From the NCBI RefSeq assembly GCF_003344925.1, contig NZ_CP031188.1:432501-496500 (forward strand): a DNA stretch of 64,000 bases, written 5' to 3'. The translations under genes were made by a program, and so were the position numbers. Below the pieces are notes generated by a model. It searched no databases. It worked only from the letters and a program-made list of their open reading frames with translations, and had not been told where the DNA came from. This document shows, piece after piece, positions 1-12,546 of this stretch; position 1 is the first letter of the stretch; the number at the start of each line of letters is the position of its first letter. Source of the DNA: Flavobacterium arcticum (lineage in GTDB: Bacteria; Bacteroidota; Bacteroidia; Flavobacteriales; Flavobacteriaceae).

Positions 1-1290
<1,290 letters not shown>

Positions 1291-1416
1291 TACTGTATAA
1301 ATATATACAGCACCTTTATGCTTTCTATATTTTTCTACTTTGTTTTTTATCGCAATATGTCAATGAACTTGTAGCGTATTGCTACTGATAATTATTATCA
1401 GCAACTTTAGCTGTTG

Positions 1417-1490
1417 TGGAGAATATCGGAGTCGAACCGATGACCTCCTGCGTGCAAGGCAGGCGCTCTAGCCAGCTGAGCTAATCCCCC
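1417..1490 (-). tRNA. tRNA-Ala (UGC)
   Basis: A full cloverleaf is readable on the minus strand. The acceptor GGGGGAT pairs with ATTCTCC using two G-U pairs. The anticodon loop CTTGCAC gives anticodon TGC, and the T-loop is GGTTCGACTCC. The discriminator is A and CCA is not encoded. It lies in the 16S-23S spacer, the usual place for Ala and Ile tRNAs in Bacteroidetes. Confidence 0.97.
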
Positions 1491-1624
1491 GTGTTTGTTG
1501 CTTGTTACCAGTAGCAGTTTGCAGCATATGATAACGTGCTCACTTTACGTGTAATCACTCAACTTCTAAAATTTCCTTTTCTTTTGAATTGAAGAGCTTT
1601 TTTTATGCCATATGGCGTAATTAG

Positions 1625-1698
1625 TAGTCCCGGGCAGACTCGAACTGCCGACCCCAACATTATCAGTGTTGTACTCTAACCAGCTGAGCTACGAGACT
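1625..1698 (-). tRNA. tRNA-Ile (GAU)
   Basis: Minus-strand cloverleaf with acceptor AGTCTCG pairing CGGGACT, D-arm TAGCTCAGCTGGTTAGAG, anticodon loop CTGATAA (anticodon GAT), T-loop AGTTCGAGTCT and discriminator A, without an encoded CCA. It is the first spacer tRNA after 16S. Confidence 0.97.
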
Positions 1699-1857
1699 TT
1701 TTAAAGTTTTAAGTATTAGTGGTTAGGTATTAAGATGCAGTGCATCCGCTATCTTATTACTTGGTACTTAATTCTTTGTACTTTTTCAGCTCTCTTCTTC
1801 TTTATTTTATATTTGAACTAACAGCGAGAGTAAGTTGTCTTACTTTTCTCGTTTTTT

Positions 1858-3437
<1,580 letters not shown>

Positions 3438-3563
3438 TTTTTTCGATAAAATCAAGTTTTCTTACTCTCTCTTATGCTGTCAATTCAATATGTCTATGAA
3501 CGTGTCTTCTTATTCGTATCGCTTAACTATTGTGCCTTGCGGCGTTGTTTGTTAAAGCGAGTG

Positions 3564-3593
3564 CAAAAGTACAACTTCTTTTTTAACTGGCAA
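3564..3593 (-). promoter_or_regulatory. rRNA promoter, gene-proximal of three
   Basis: On the minus strand TTG (3591-3593) is followed after 19 bp by TACTTTTG (3564-3571), matching the Bacteroidetes housekeeping sigma consensus TTG, 17-23 bp, TAnnTTTG. It lies about 165 bp before the 16S gene. Confidence 0.7.
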
Positions 3594-3686
3594 GCTTTTC
3601 TGAAAAAAAATTTACTTTTTTTTCGCTGCCCTTTTTAAGTGTTTTTCAGTTTTGCAATGATCACCATTCCTCTCGGTTTGGGTGGG

Positions 3687-3719
3687 CAAAGATACTATCT
3701 TTTTCCTTTATCTTGCAAA
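3687..3719 (-). promoter_or_regulatory. rRNA promoter, middle of three
   Basis: TTTG (3716-3719) and TATCTTTG (3687-3694) on the minus strand, with a 21 bp spacer, fit the Bacteroidetes promoter consensus. It is the second of three in-line copies ahead of 16S. Confidence 0.65.
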
Positions 3720-3846
3720 TCTTTTTTTGCTTTTTTTTAAGGGCTGCCTTTTTATTTTTTTAAACGCTTACTTATAGTAAGAACCTAATGTTTTTAAGGG
3801 TTGCCGTTGTCAATATGTCGTATGAACTTCGCCTTGAATGCGGGTG

Positions 3847-3876
3847 CAAATGTAAGAACTTTATTTTCTCTTGCAA
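3847..3876 (-). promoter_or_regulatory. rRNA promoter, distal of three
   Basis: TTG (3874-3876), a 19 bp spacer and TACATTTG (3847-3854) on the minus strand. The spacer and upstream text (GCAAGCTTTT and pyrimidine tracts on the plus strand) resemble the proximal promoter, suggesting promoter duplication. Confidence 0.65.
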
Positions 3877-4229
3877 GCTTTTTTTTTGCCTTTTTTGAAA
3901 GTTTTTGGTAACCTTTCAATAACACTCTGAAAACATTAAAGTTACAATAAAAAAAATATTGAATTTCATTTATCTTGATCCCCTTTACTATTTCTACGTC
4001 TTGTGATAATTCCTTAATTATAACCTGCTATAATTTTCAATCCGTTAAAAACACACTAACGATATGTTAAGCAGTCTTATTAATATAGTATGAGGCATAG
4101 ATATTTATTACTTTTATAGTTTATGCCTTTTTAATTCATTTAATGAAGACCTCCCAAAAACAATATTAACCTAACATCTAATATATAATTCGTTTACTTT
4201 TCGCGACACCTCTTATACTATACCTATAT
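3877..4229. other. AT-rich intergenic region between rRNA and trehalase
   Basis: About 350 bases with no credible gene. It separates the divergent rRNA operon and trehalase gene. The trehalase start is preceded by AT-rich sequence without a clear TAnnTTTG element or Shine-Dalgarno sequence, the latter being normal in Flavobacteria. I see no RNA gene or repeat here. Confidence 0.4.
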
Positions 4230-6131
4230 ATGAATTGTAATAAAAAATTTATTGAAGAACAAACTATTTTCAATTTGCCTGTAAACAAAACTATGGATGA
4301 CTTACTGTCTGGTTATGATACTGACGGTGATAAAAAAATAACCAAAGACGATGCTCCGCAAAAAGACTATTATATGATGAGTACTAATGGTGACACTATT
4401 ATATTAAGAAACACCTATTATATATCTAATCTTTTGCAGGAACTGGCTATTGCACATGAAGAGCATTGTGAAAACCTGACGATATCGCTTAGCCAAATAC
4501 AAGAACCTCCTGCCGAACGTATATCTCGGCGCATTCGAAGTCATTTTTGGGATAACCTTACGCGTACTATTGATGCGAAAGGATTAGAACGCATTATGGA
4601 TGATGAAAAAATGGATGATGATCATCAGCGTATTTATGTACCTTATAATGATAGTGTAGGTATTGAGTATTTTCTCGGGTTGCAAAAAAAAAGACGTAAT
4701 CTTGAAGTAGTAATACTCCCACCCGAAATTACTCCCGAATATGTACGTTCTATTAATGAGTTGCCAGGTATTCTTTCTTTAAAAATTGAGAATGGTAAAG
4801 GTGTACCTTTTGTTGTGCCTGGTGGACGCTTTAATGAAATGTATGGTTGGGATAGTTATTTTGAAGGTATAGGTCTTATAATAGATGATCGATTAGATCT
4901 TGCAAAGGCAATGGTCGATAACTTTTGCTACCAAATAGAACATTATGGTAAAATATTAAATGCTAATCGTTCCTACTATCTTACGCGCACACAACCTCCG
5001 TTCTTATCGTCATTTATAAGAGAGGTATATACTGCTATGCCTAATAAAGATGAAAATAAAGAATGGCTTGCCTACAGTTTATCAATAGCGATAAAGGAAT
5101 ATGAAAATGTATGGATGAATGGTAAACGTTATACTCCCGAAACTGGGCTTAACCGCTATTATGCCGAAGGCATAGGTATTCCGCCCGAAACTGAACCTGG
5201 ACATTTTAGAGTTATACTACAAGAACATGCTGACAGCTATAATTTACCTGTACTTAAGTTTGAAGAAAAATATAAGAGTGGCGAAATTAAAGACAGTACA
5301 CTAGATTGCTATTTTGTGCACGACCGTACCCTTCGCGAAAGCGGGCACGATACTACATGGCGACTAGACAACGTAGCTGCCGACTTGAATTGTGTAGATG
5401 TGAACTCCTTATTATATAAGTATGAGAAAGATTTTGAATTTTTAATCGCTACTTACTTTAATGAGAGTTTTATCACTGAGAGTGGACAAACCTACACTAA
5501 CGAATATTGGCACGAGAAAACAGTTACTCGAAAAATACGCATGAAGCAATATTTATGGGATGATGAAAAGCAATGCTATTTTGATTATAACATTAAAACA
5601 AAAAAGCAAATAGACTTTATGGCTGCAACCAATTTCTTTCCGCTTTGGGCAGGGTTATGTACTAAGGAAGATGCAGCGCATCTTGTACCTATATTAATGA
5701 GTGAACTGAAAGCACAGGGTGGCATACTAGGATCGAGTAGAGCATCGACAGAAAAATATTCTAACGGACTGGTGAATCGGCAATGGGACTACCCTTACGG
5801 GTGGGCACCACATCAAATGTTATTATGGAAAGGACTTATAGATTATGGCTATGAAACCGAAGCCCGCGAAATGATATACCGCTGGTTATGGACGATAACT
5901 CAAAATGCAGTAGACTATAATGGTACAATACCCGAAAAATATGATGTGGTAGCCAGTACACATAAAGTATATGCTGAGTATGGAAACGTAGGGACTGAGT
6001 TTGCCTACATTACCAAATCGGGGTTTGGGTGGATGAATGCTTCTTACCAATACGGGCTGAGCTTGCTTGACGATGAGTATATACAAAAGCTGGATAACTT
6101 AGAAAATCCCGATACTATATTTAAAGTATAG
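4230..6131 (+). CDS. GH37 trehalase, cytosolic, with N-terminal EF-hand loop
   Basis: Hydrolyses trehalose to two glucose molecules. Both trehalase signatures are present: PGGRFNEMYGWDSYF from residue 197 and QWDYPYGWAP from residue 518. The likely catalytic acid is Asp374 in SGHDTTWR and the likely base Glu590 in GTEFAY, by comparison with E. coli Tre37A. There is no signal peptide, so it should be cytosolic. Residues 30-41 (DTDGDKKITKDD) form an EF-hand-like calcium loop, as in fungal neutral trehalases. At 633 aa it is slightly longer than bacterial TreF. No trehalose synthesis gene is in the window. It stands alone, divergent from the rRNA operon. Confidence 0.9.
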   Translation: MNCNKKFIEEQTIFNLPVNKTMDDLLSGYDTDGDKKITKDDAPQKDYYMMSTNGDTIILRNTYYISNLLQELAIAHEEHCENLTISLSQIQEPPAERISRRIRSHFWDNLTRTIDAKGLERIMDDEKMDDDHQRIYVPYNDSVGIEYFLGLQKKRRNLEVVILPPEITPEYVRSINELPGILSLKIENGKGVPFVVPGGRFNEMYGWDSYFEGIGLIIDDRLDLAKAMVDNFCYQIEHYGKILNANRSYYLTRTQPPFLSSFIREVYTAMPNKDENKEWLAYSLSIAIKEYENVWMNGKRYTPETGLNRYYAEGIGIPPETEPGHFRVILQEHADSYNLPVLKFEEKYKSGEIKDSTLDCYFVHDRTLRESGHDTTWRLDNVAADLNCVDVNSLLYKYEKDFEFLIATYFNESFITESGQTYTNEYWHEKTVTRKIRMKQYLWDDEKQCYFDYNIKTKKQIDFMAATNFFPLWAGLCTKEDAAHLVPILMSELKAQGGILGSSRASTEKYSNGLVNRQWDYPYGWAPHQMLLWKGLIDYGYETEAREMIYRWLWTITQNAVDYNGTIPEKYDVVASTHKVYAEYGNVGTEFAYITKSGFGWMNASYQYGLSLLDDEYIQKLDNLENPDTIFKV

Positions 6132-6257
6132 ATTATACGTTTATCATATTGAGGAACGAAGCACTATACCTTATTTATAAATATTACTTATTTCCTAATT
6201 TATTATATACCGTAAAGCATAAAATTCCTACTTTTATGCTTTCAAAAAACAGTTATT

Positions 6258-6752
6258 ATGAACGATGCACATTTTCACCTTGCGGTGAACCATTTACCTA
6301 TTATTATCCCTATTGTTGGCTTGCTTGTTATGCTTGGCGGTTTCATTACGCGCTCGGCAGTTGTAAAGCGTACCGCCTATTGTATATTTATATTGGGTGC
6401 TTTATGTACCATTCCTGCTGCTGTATCGGGCGAAGGTGCCGAAGAAGTTGTAGAACACTTAAATATTGCCGACCATCACATTATACACGAACATGAAGAG
6501 GTTGCCGAAACATTTATACTGTGCTCTTACCTGCTTGGCGGATTAGCATTACTAGGACTATGGGCAAACATAAAAAGAAAAACTTTTAGCAGCGCTATAA
6601 GTATAGTAACTATAGTATTTAGCCTTGTAGTATTATTTTTAGGTAGTAACGCAGCGACTACAGGAGGCGAAATTCGTCATACCGAAATACGTAATGATAG
6701 CGGTGGCGATACACACGATGATGAACATGAAGATCATAACGACGATCATTAA
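6258..6752 (+). CDS. Small four-helix membrane protein (DUF2231-like)
   Basis: A 164-residue integral membrane protein with four hydrophobic stretches (about residues 12-32, 38-58, 84-102 and 109-127). The N-terminus NDAHFHLAVNHLPIIIP puts several histidines next to the first helix, as in DUF2231-type proteins, which are sometimes proposed to bind haem or metal. The C-terminal 25 residues are almost all Asp, Glu and His, a plausible metal-binding tail. Function is unknown. A terminator follows directly, so it is probably monocistronic. Confidence 0.75.
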   Translation: MNDAHFHLAVNHLPIIIPIVGLLVMLGGFITRSAVVKRTAYCIFILGALCTIPAAVSGEGAEEVVEHLNIADHHIIHEHEEVAETFILCSYLLGGLALLGLWANIKRKTFSSAISIVTIVFSLVVLFLGSNAATTGGEIRHTEIRNDSGGDTHDDEHEDHNDDH

Positions 6753-6758
6753 AATATG

Positions 6759-6780
6759 AAATCCGCTTTACAGCGGATTT
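6759..6780 (+). terminator. Rho-independent terminator
   Basis: Hairpin AAATCCGCT-TTAC-AGCGGATTT just after the stop codon, continuing into a T-rich stretch. Confidence 0.7.
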
Positions 6781-6850
6781 TATATTTTAGTTAATCTTTA
6801 AATTTATCCAAAATTAAAAGTAATTTAGTGTTTTAACAAATCATCCAACT

Positions 6851-9070
6851 ATGATTCAATCAATTACCTTAAAAAACACTGCTACTTATGACAATAACGG
6901 TATTACCATAAGTAATCTCAAAAAAATCAATTTCATTTATGGTGCAAATGGAAGCGGAAAAACAACAATAAGCAACTTTTTACATAATCCAAAAAATTCA
7001 AATTATAATGATTGTGAAATAAAGTGGACAAATGATACTCCATATAGAACATTAGTTTATAATAAAAGTTTTAGAGACCAAAATTTTACCAATAGTGAAA
7101 TAAATGGAGTGTTTACTATTGGTCAAGCTACTCAAGAAGAAATAGAGAATATTGATAAAAAGAAAGTAGAACTTGAAGAACTTAAATCTGAATTGACTCA
7201 GAAACTTGATTTGCGTAAAACACGAAATAAAACTCTACAAAACGAACAGAAGCAATTCAAAGAAGATATATGGAATATAGCATATAAAAAGTATGAAGAT
7301 AATTTCAAACCTGCTTTTACAGGTTTTATGAGAAAAGAGGCTTTTAGCACTAAAGTACTTAGAGAGTTTGGGGATAACATATCTCCTATGCTTACTAAAG
7401 AAGAATTAGTATCTAAATCTAAAACCATATTTGACAGCAAAATAGAGCTATATGTAAGCTTATCTATTCCTAATTATCAAGATTTATTAAATATAAATAA
7501 TGATGTTATCTGGAATAAAAAAATAATTGGTAAATCAGATGTAGATATAGCTAAACTAATTCAAAAACTAAATATAAATGATTGGGTAAATGAAGGGAGA
7601 AGCTATTTAAAAGATGATAACATATGCCCTTTTTGCCAACAAGAAACTATTTCTGACAGTTTCAAATTACAGTTAGAAGAGTATTTTGACAAGTCTTTTA
7701 TGGACGATATAACCCTTTTAAATAATAACTATCAAAATTACATAAGGTTATCCAACAACATTTTAGGCGAATTATATCAAATTGAATCAACTGAAAAAAA
7801 CAATCCGAACACAAAATTAAGTATGCAAAGTTTCTCTGCACATTTAAAAACGTTAGAAAGCCAACTAAACATAAATAAAGAATTAATTTCCAACAAAGAA
7901 AAAGAGCCTAGTAGATCTATTACCCTACAATCGATTGAAGAACAATTAAAAGTTATAGAACAAGAACTTAGAAATTGTAATAAAGAAATCGACAACCATA
8001 ATAAAATAATTAATAATCTCACAAGAGAAAAAGATAAACTAATATCATGCATTTGGAAATACTTAGTAGAAGAAAATAAAACATCTATAGATAATTATAC
8101 AAAGAAAACGACAGGAATTACGGGTGGTATTAATACTCTGAATTTACAAATTGATGAATTAAAATCGAAAATAAGAGATTTAAATAACGAAATAATTGAA
8201 GGTACCAAAAATATTACAAGTGTTCAGCCAACTATTGATGAAATAAACAGAACTCTTACATCTTTTGGGTTTTTAAATTTCCATATAGTCCCTTCAAGCA
8301 TTGACAGCAATCATTATCAAATACAAAGAGAAAATGGAATCTTAGCGGAGTCAACATTAAGTGAAGGAGAAATAACCTTCATAACATTTCTATACTTTTT
8401 ACAATTATGCAAAGGAAGTATCTCTAAGGAGAATATTACAGAAGATAGAATTCTTGTTATTGATGATCCTATATCAAGCTTAGACAGTAATGTTTTATTT
8501 ATTGTTAGCTCACTATTAAAAGAGATAATTAAAAAAATTAAAGACGATAATTCTAATATCAAGCAACTTATTCTTTTAACACATAATGTGTATTTTCATA
8601 AAGAGGTTTCTTTTATTGATGGAAGAACAGAAAAATGCAAGCACACACATTTTTGGGTTTTAAGAAAGAAAGATAAATCTTCTTTAATTCAAAGTTTTGA
8701 AATGAAAAACCCTATTGAAACATCCTATGGTCTGTTATGGGAGGAAATAAAAAACAGGGATAAAAGTTCTAACATCTCCATTCAAAACACAATGAGAAGA
8801 ATCATAGAAAACTATTTTAAATTATTAGGAAAGTATGGTAATGATGATTTGATTAATAAGTTTAGTAATTTGGAAGAAAAAGAAATCTGCAAATCTCTAA
8901 TTAGCTGGATAAATGACGGGTCACATACTATTCCTGATGACTTATTTATAGAAAAACAAGATGTTATAATTGAAAATTATTTTACTGTTTTTAAAAATAT
9001 ATTTATTCATACTGATCATGAAGGACATTTTAATATGATGATGGGAGAAAACCAAAAAAATTCAGCATAA
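6851..9070 (+). CDS. RloC/PrrC-like AAA_13 ATPase, putative anticodon nuclease
   Basis: A 739-residue ABC-type ATPase of the COG4694 kind. Visible elements are Walker A GANGSGKT (31-38), long Lys/Glu-rich coiled coils, a CPFC pair (259-262) resembling a zinc-hook motif, ABC signature LSEGE (503-507), Walker B VIDDP with Asp538-Asp539, and LTHN as the H-loop. The C-terminus has Arg649-x3-Glu653 and a downstream GSH at His692, which may correspond to the Arg-Glu-His triad of PrrC/RloC tRNA-cutting domains. Those enzymes cleave tRNA at the wobble base during phage infection or DNA damage. The gene is AT-rich, alone, and sits between housekeeping genes, which suggests transfer. Family assignment is firm; nuclease activity is inferred. 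Confidence 0.8.
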   Translation: MIQSITLKNTATYDNNGITISNLKKINFIYGANGSGKTTISNFLHNPKNSNYNDCEIKWTNDTPYRTLVYNKSFRDQNFTNSEINGVFTIGQATQEEIENIDKKKVELEELKSELTQKLDLRKTRNKTLQNEQKQFKEDIWNIAYKKYEDNFKPAFTGFMRKEAFSTKVLREFGDNISPMLTKEELVSKSKTIFDSKIELYVSLSIPNYQDLLNINNDVIWNKKIIGKSDVDIAKLIQKLNINDWVNEGRSYLKDDNICPFCQQETISDSFKLQLEEYFDKSFMDDITLLNNNYQNYIRLSNNILGELYQIESTEKNNPNTKLSMQSFSAHLKTLESQLNINKELISNKEKEPSRSITLQSIEEQLKVIEQELRNCNKEIDNHNKIINNLTREKDKLISCIWKYLVEENKTSIDNYTKKTTGITGGINTLNLQIDELKSKIRDLNNEIIEGTKNITSVQPTIDEINRTLTSFGFLNFHIVPSSIDSNHYQIQRENGILAESTLSEGEITFITFLYFLQLCKGSISKENITEDRILVIDDPISSLDSNVLFIVSSLLKEIIKKIKDDNSNIKQLILLTHNVYFHKEVSFIDGRTEKCKHTHFWVLRKKDKSSLIQSFEMKNPIETSYGLLWEEIKNRDKSSNISIQNTMRRIIENYFKLLGKYGNDDLINKFSNLEEKEICKSLISWINDGSHTIPDDLFIEKQDVIIENYFTVFKNIFIHTDHEGHFNMMMGENQKNSA

Positions 9071-9110
9071 AAAAGTATCTCATTAAAATAAATCTATCGA
9101 TAATTTCCTA

Positions 9111-9141
9111 TTGCACTACTCCCCCTAATCCCCTATCTTTG
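9111..9141 (+). promoter_or_regulatory. thrS operon promoter
   Basis: TTG (9111-9113), 20 bp spacer, TATCTTTG (9134-9141), 20 bp before the thrS start. It fits the Bacteroidetes consensus and probably drives thrS-infC-rpmI-rplT. Confidence 0.65.
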
Positions 9142-9161
9142 CTATCCATAAAATTTTAATA

Positions 9162-11108
9162 ATGATACATATTACATTACCGGACGGTTCGGTCAAAGAA
9201 TTCAACGCTGGGGTATCGCCCCACGATGTTGCCATGAGCATTAGTGAAGGTTTAGCAAGAAATATTATTTCGGCTTCCTTTAATGGTACAACTGTTGAAA
9301 CCAAGACCCCTTTGACGACGGACGGTTCGCTAATATTATATACATGGAATGACAAAGAGGGTAAAAAGGCTTTTTGGCACTCCTCTTCGCACGTTTTGGC
9401 ACAAGCATTACAGGAGCTTTACCCAGGCGTTAAGCTTACTATTGGTCCTGCCATAGAGAATGGTTTTTATTATGACGTAGATTTTGGCGACCATGTAGTG
9501 GGCGATAAAGATTTTAAAGCCATAGAAGATAAAGTACTTGCCATAGCGCGCGAAAAACATGAGTTTACTATGCGTTCGGTTACCAAAGCCGAAGCATTAG
9601 AAATGTATAAAAAAGAGGATAACCCTTATAAAGTAGAACTGATAGAAAACCTGGAAGATGGTACTATCACGTTTTGCGACCACAGCACCTTTACCGACCT
9701 TTGTCGTGGTGGACACATCCCGAACACGGGTATCATCAAGGCAATGAAGGTAATGAGCGTAGCAGGGGCTTACTGGCGTGGCGACGAGAAGAACAAACAA
9801 CTTACACGTGTGTATGGTATCTCGTTCCCGAAACAAAAAGATTTAAAAGAGTACCTAGAACTACTGGAAGAGGCAAAACGTCGCGACCACCGTAAACTGG
9901 GTAAAGAATTAGAGTTGTTTACTTTTTCGCAAAAAGTAGGTCAAGGACTGCCATTATGGCTGCCAAAAGGAGCTGCACTACGCGATCGCCTAGAGCAGTT
10001 TTTAAAGAAAGCACAAAAGAAAGCCGGATATGAGCAGGTGGTAACACCGCACATTGGGCAAAAAGAATTATATGTAACATCAGGACACTATGCTAAGTAT
10101 GGTGCTGATAGTTTTCAGCCAATACACACGCCAAACGAAGGTGAGGAGTTTTTGCTAAAACCGATGAACTGTCCGCACCACTGCGAGATATATAACAGTA
10201 AACCTTGGTCGTATAAAGATTTACCAAAGCGTTATGCAGAGTTTGGTACCGTATATCGTTATGAGCAAAGTGGTGAGTTACATGGTTTAACACGTGTACG
10301 TGGCTTTACTCAAGATGATGCTCACATATTCTGTACGCCAGATCAGCTTGACGAGGAATTCAAAAAAGTAATTGACTTAGTACTGTATGTATTCGGTTCG
10401 CTTGGTTTTGATAACTTTAGCGCGCAAGTATCGCTTCGCGATAAAGAGAACAGAGATAAATACATCGGATCTGACGAAAACTGGGAAAAAGCAGAAAATG
10501 CGATTATTAATGCTGCTAAAGACAAAGGGCTTAATACGGTTGTAGAATATGGTGAAGCTGCTTTTTATGGCCCTAAACTTGACTTTATGGTTAAGGATGC
10601 GTTGGGTCGGCAGTGGCAATTGGGTACTATTCAGGTAGATTATAACCTACCAGAACGATTTGACTTGACCTATAAAGGTTCTGATAATGAGTTGCATCGA
10701 CCAATTATGATTCACCGTGCACCATTTGGTTCTATGGAACGATTTATCGCGATATTACTAGAAAATACAGGCGGAAACTTCCCGCTTTGGCTAATGCCAG
10801 AGCAAGCTATCATACTGTCTCTTAGTGAGAAATATGAAAATTATGCTAAAAAAGTTTTAGAATTGCTGGAAAATCACGAAATTCGCGCCCTAATTGATAA
10901 CCGAAACGAGACTATTGGCAAAAAAATTCGCGAAGCTGAAGTACAGAAACTGCCGTTTATGCTGATAGTTGGTGAGGAAGAAGAGAAGAATGGAACGATT
11001 TCTGTACGTCGTCATGGCGATGCAGGTAAGTCGAACCAAAGTATGACAATAGAGGAATTTGCTTCCGTAGTAGCGGAAGAGGTTAATAAAACATTAAAGC
11101 CTTTTTAA
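9162..11108 (+). CDS. thrS: Threonyl-tRNA synthetase
   Basis: Charges tRNA-Thr in the cytoplasm. Domains in order: an N-terminal TGS domain (about 1-60), the editing domain with HSSSH (HxxxH) and a later CRGGH, the class II catalytic core with [10 protein letters not shown] supplying a zinc-binding Cys, motif 2 [18 protein letters not shown], motif 3 in [16 protein letters not shown], and a C-terminal anticodon-binding domain. The 648-residue length is typical. It heads the conserved thrS-infC-rpmI-rplT order. Confidence 0.98.
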   Translation: MIHITLPDGSVKEFNAGVSPHDVAMSISEGLARNIISASFNGTTVETKTPLTTDGSLILYTWNDKEGKKAFWHSSSHVLAQALQELYPGVKLTIGPAIENGFYYDVDFGDHVVGDKDFKAIEDKVLAIAREKHEFTMRSVTKAEALEMYKKEDNPYKVELIENLEDGTITFCDHSTFTDLCRGGHIPNTGIIKAMKVMSVAGAYWRGDEKNKQLTRVYGISFPKQKDLKEYLELLEEAKRRDHRKLGKELELFTFSQKVGQGLPLWLPKGAALRDRLEQFLKKAQKKAGYEQVVTPHIGQKELYVTSGHYAKYGADSFQPIHTPNEGEEFLLKPMNCPHHCEIYNSKPWSYKDLPKRYAEFGTVYRYEQSGELHGLTRVRGFTQDDAHIFCTPDQLDEEFKKVIDLVLYVFGSLGFDNFSAQVSLRDKENRDKYIGSDENWEKAENAIINAAKDKGLNTVVEYGEAAFYGPKLDFMVKDALGRQWQLGTIQVDYNLPERFDLTYKGSDNELHRPIMIHRAPFGSMERFIAILLENTGGNFPLWLMPEQAIILSLSEKYENYAKKVLELLENHEIRALIDNRNETIGKKIREAEVQKLPFMLIVGEEEEKNGTISVRRHGDAGKSNQSMTIEEFASVVAEEVNKTLKPF

Positions 11109-11135
11109 ATAAGTTTAATTTAAAATTTTAAAGCC

Positions 11136-11690
11136 ATAGCTATAAGAAACAACAGAGGTTACCAACCTCGAGTAGAAAAGAAAGACGCACACAGGACTAA
11201 TAATGCCATCCGAGTACCTGAAGTGAGGCTTGTGGGAGAAAACGTAGAAACCGGAGTGTATAAAACATCGGAAGCCCTACGAATGGCCGAACAGCAAGAG
11301 TTTGACTTAGTGGAAATTTCCCCTAATGCTACACCTCCTGTATGTAAAATAATGGATTATAAGAAGTTTCTTTACGAGCAAAAGAAACGAGAGAAGATGC
11401 TAAAGGCAAAATCTACACAGATTACGGTTAAAGAAATTCGTTTCGGACCGCAAACGGATGAGCATGATTATGAATTTAAGAGAAAAAATGCTGAAAAGTT
11501 CCTTAAAGAGGGATCTAAACTTAAAGCATTTGTATTTTTTAAAGGACGTTCTATCATCTATAAAGAACAAGGACAGATATTACTTCTTAGACTTGCACAA
11601 GACTTAGAAGAGTATGGAAAAGTAGAAGCTATGCCAGTTCTTGAAGGTAAAAGAATGATTATGTTTATCGCTCCTAAGAAAAAGAAATAA
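11136..11690 (+). CDS. infC: Translation initiation factor IF-3, AUA start
   Basis: IF-3 binds the 30S subunit, blocks premature 50S joining and checks start codons. The frame reads [19 protein letters not shown] at its N-terminus, matching IF-3, and the C-terminal domain includes [17 protein letters not shown]. No ATG, GTG or TTG occurs upstream of GTG at 11223, and starting there would delete about 29 conserved residues. An in-frame stop lies shortly upstream, so the only sensible start is ATA at 11136, giving 184 aa. E. coli infC uses AUU for autoregulation, and AUA would serve the same purpose. It lies 27 bp after thrS. Confidence 0.93.
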   Translation: MAIRNNRGYQPRVEKKDAHRTNNAIRVPEVRLVGENVETGVYKTSEALRMAEQQEFDLVEISPNATPPVCKIMDYKKFLYEQKKREKMLKAKSTQITVKEIRFGPQTDEHDYEFKRKNAEKFLKEGSKLKAFVFFKGRSIIYKEQGQILLLRLAQDLEEYGKVEAMPVLEGKRMIMFIAPKKKK

Positions 11691-11800
11691 GAAAAGTCAT
11701 AAAGTTTTTAAAGTCGAAAGTTGTAAAGTCAACAATATTATTCTTTAAAAATTTACGACTAAAAATAAGTAAGTAAGAATAAATTAAATACAGGAAGAAA

Positions 11801-11998
11801 ATGCCTAAAATGAAAACTAAATCTAGTGCCAAGAAACGCTTTAAAGTTACAGGCTCTGGAAAAATCAAAAGAAAGCACGCTTTTAAAAGTCACATCCTGA
11901 CTAAGAAAAGTAAGAAGCGTAAGCTTGCCCTTACTCATTCAACTTTGGTTCACAAAACAGATGAGAAGAGTATCAAACAGCAATTATTGTTAAGATAA
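11801..11998 (+). CDS. rpmI: 50S ribosomal protein L35
   Basis: A 65-residue, highly basic protein starting [20 protein letters not shown], the classic L35 N-terminus. It is part of the large ribosomal subunit and sits in the infC-rpmI-rplT cluster, 110 bp after infC. Confidence 0.98.
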   Translation: MPKMKTKSSAKKRFKVTGSGKIKRKHAFKSHILTKKSKKRKLALTHSTLVHKTDEKSIKQQLLLR

Positions 11999-12093
11999 TA
12001 GCTATTTCGGTTAACTAAATTAATAACCCTGGAGTATGGCCTATTAAGTTTCTGTAAATAACAGAACGCCTGCTACAAAAACAAAAGAAAATT

Positions 12094-12438
12094 ATGCCAA
12101 GATCAGTAAATTCAGTAGCTTCAAGAGCACGTAGAAAAAGAGTGTTGAAGCAAGCCAAAGGATACTTTGGAAGACGTAAAAACGTTTGGACAGTAGCCAA
12201 AAATGCGGTAGAAAAAGCAATGGTTTATGCTTACCGTGACAGAAAACAAAAAAAGAGAAACTTCCGCGCTTTATGGATTATGCGTATTAACGCTGGTGCA
12301 AGACTTCATGGAATGAACTATTCTCAATTTATGGGTAAAGTAAAAGGTGCAGGTATCGAATTGAACCGTAAAGTTCTTGCCGACCTTGCAATGAACCACC
12401 CAGAAGCGTTTACTGCAATTGTAAACCAGGTTAAATAA
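12094..12438 (+). CDS. rplT: 50S ribosomal protein L20
   Basis: A 114-residue basic protein with the L20 signature [20 protein letters not shown] and [19 protein letters not shown]. It binds 23S rRNA early in assembly and, in other bacteria, represses its own operon. The 95 bp upstream contain a small hairpin (TTCTGTAAATAACAGAA) but I cannot identify a known L20 leader. Confidence 0.98.
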   Translation: MPRSVNSVASRARRKRVLKQAKGYFGRRKNVWTVAKNAVEKAMVYAYRDRKQKKRNFRALWIMRINAGARLHGMNYSQFMGKVKGAGIELNRKVLADLAMNHPEAFTAIVNQVK

Positions 12439-12477
12439 AAACGTTTTATAAAAACAATATATTTATTTCTTACTTAT

Positions 12478-12511
12478 AAACAAACCCGCTCAATGAGCGG
12501 GTTTGTTGTTT
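12478..12511 (+). terminator. Terminator of the thrS-rplT operon
   Basis: Strong hairpin ACAAACCCGCTC-AAT-GAGCGGGTTTGT followed by a T-rich run. Confidence 0.85.
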
Positions 12512-12546
12512 TTTATAACAACTATACTAAAAGTGACTTTTTAATA

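Noticed and set aside
6149..6496. 115-codon frame overlapping the small membrane protein
   Set aside because: Cys/Tyr-rich nonsense composition, out of frame with a better-supported gene.
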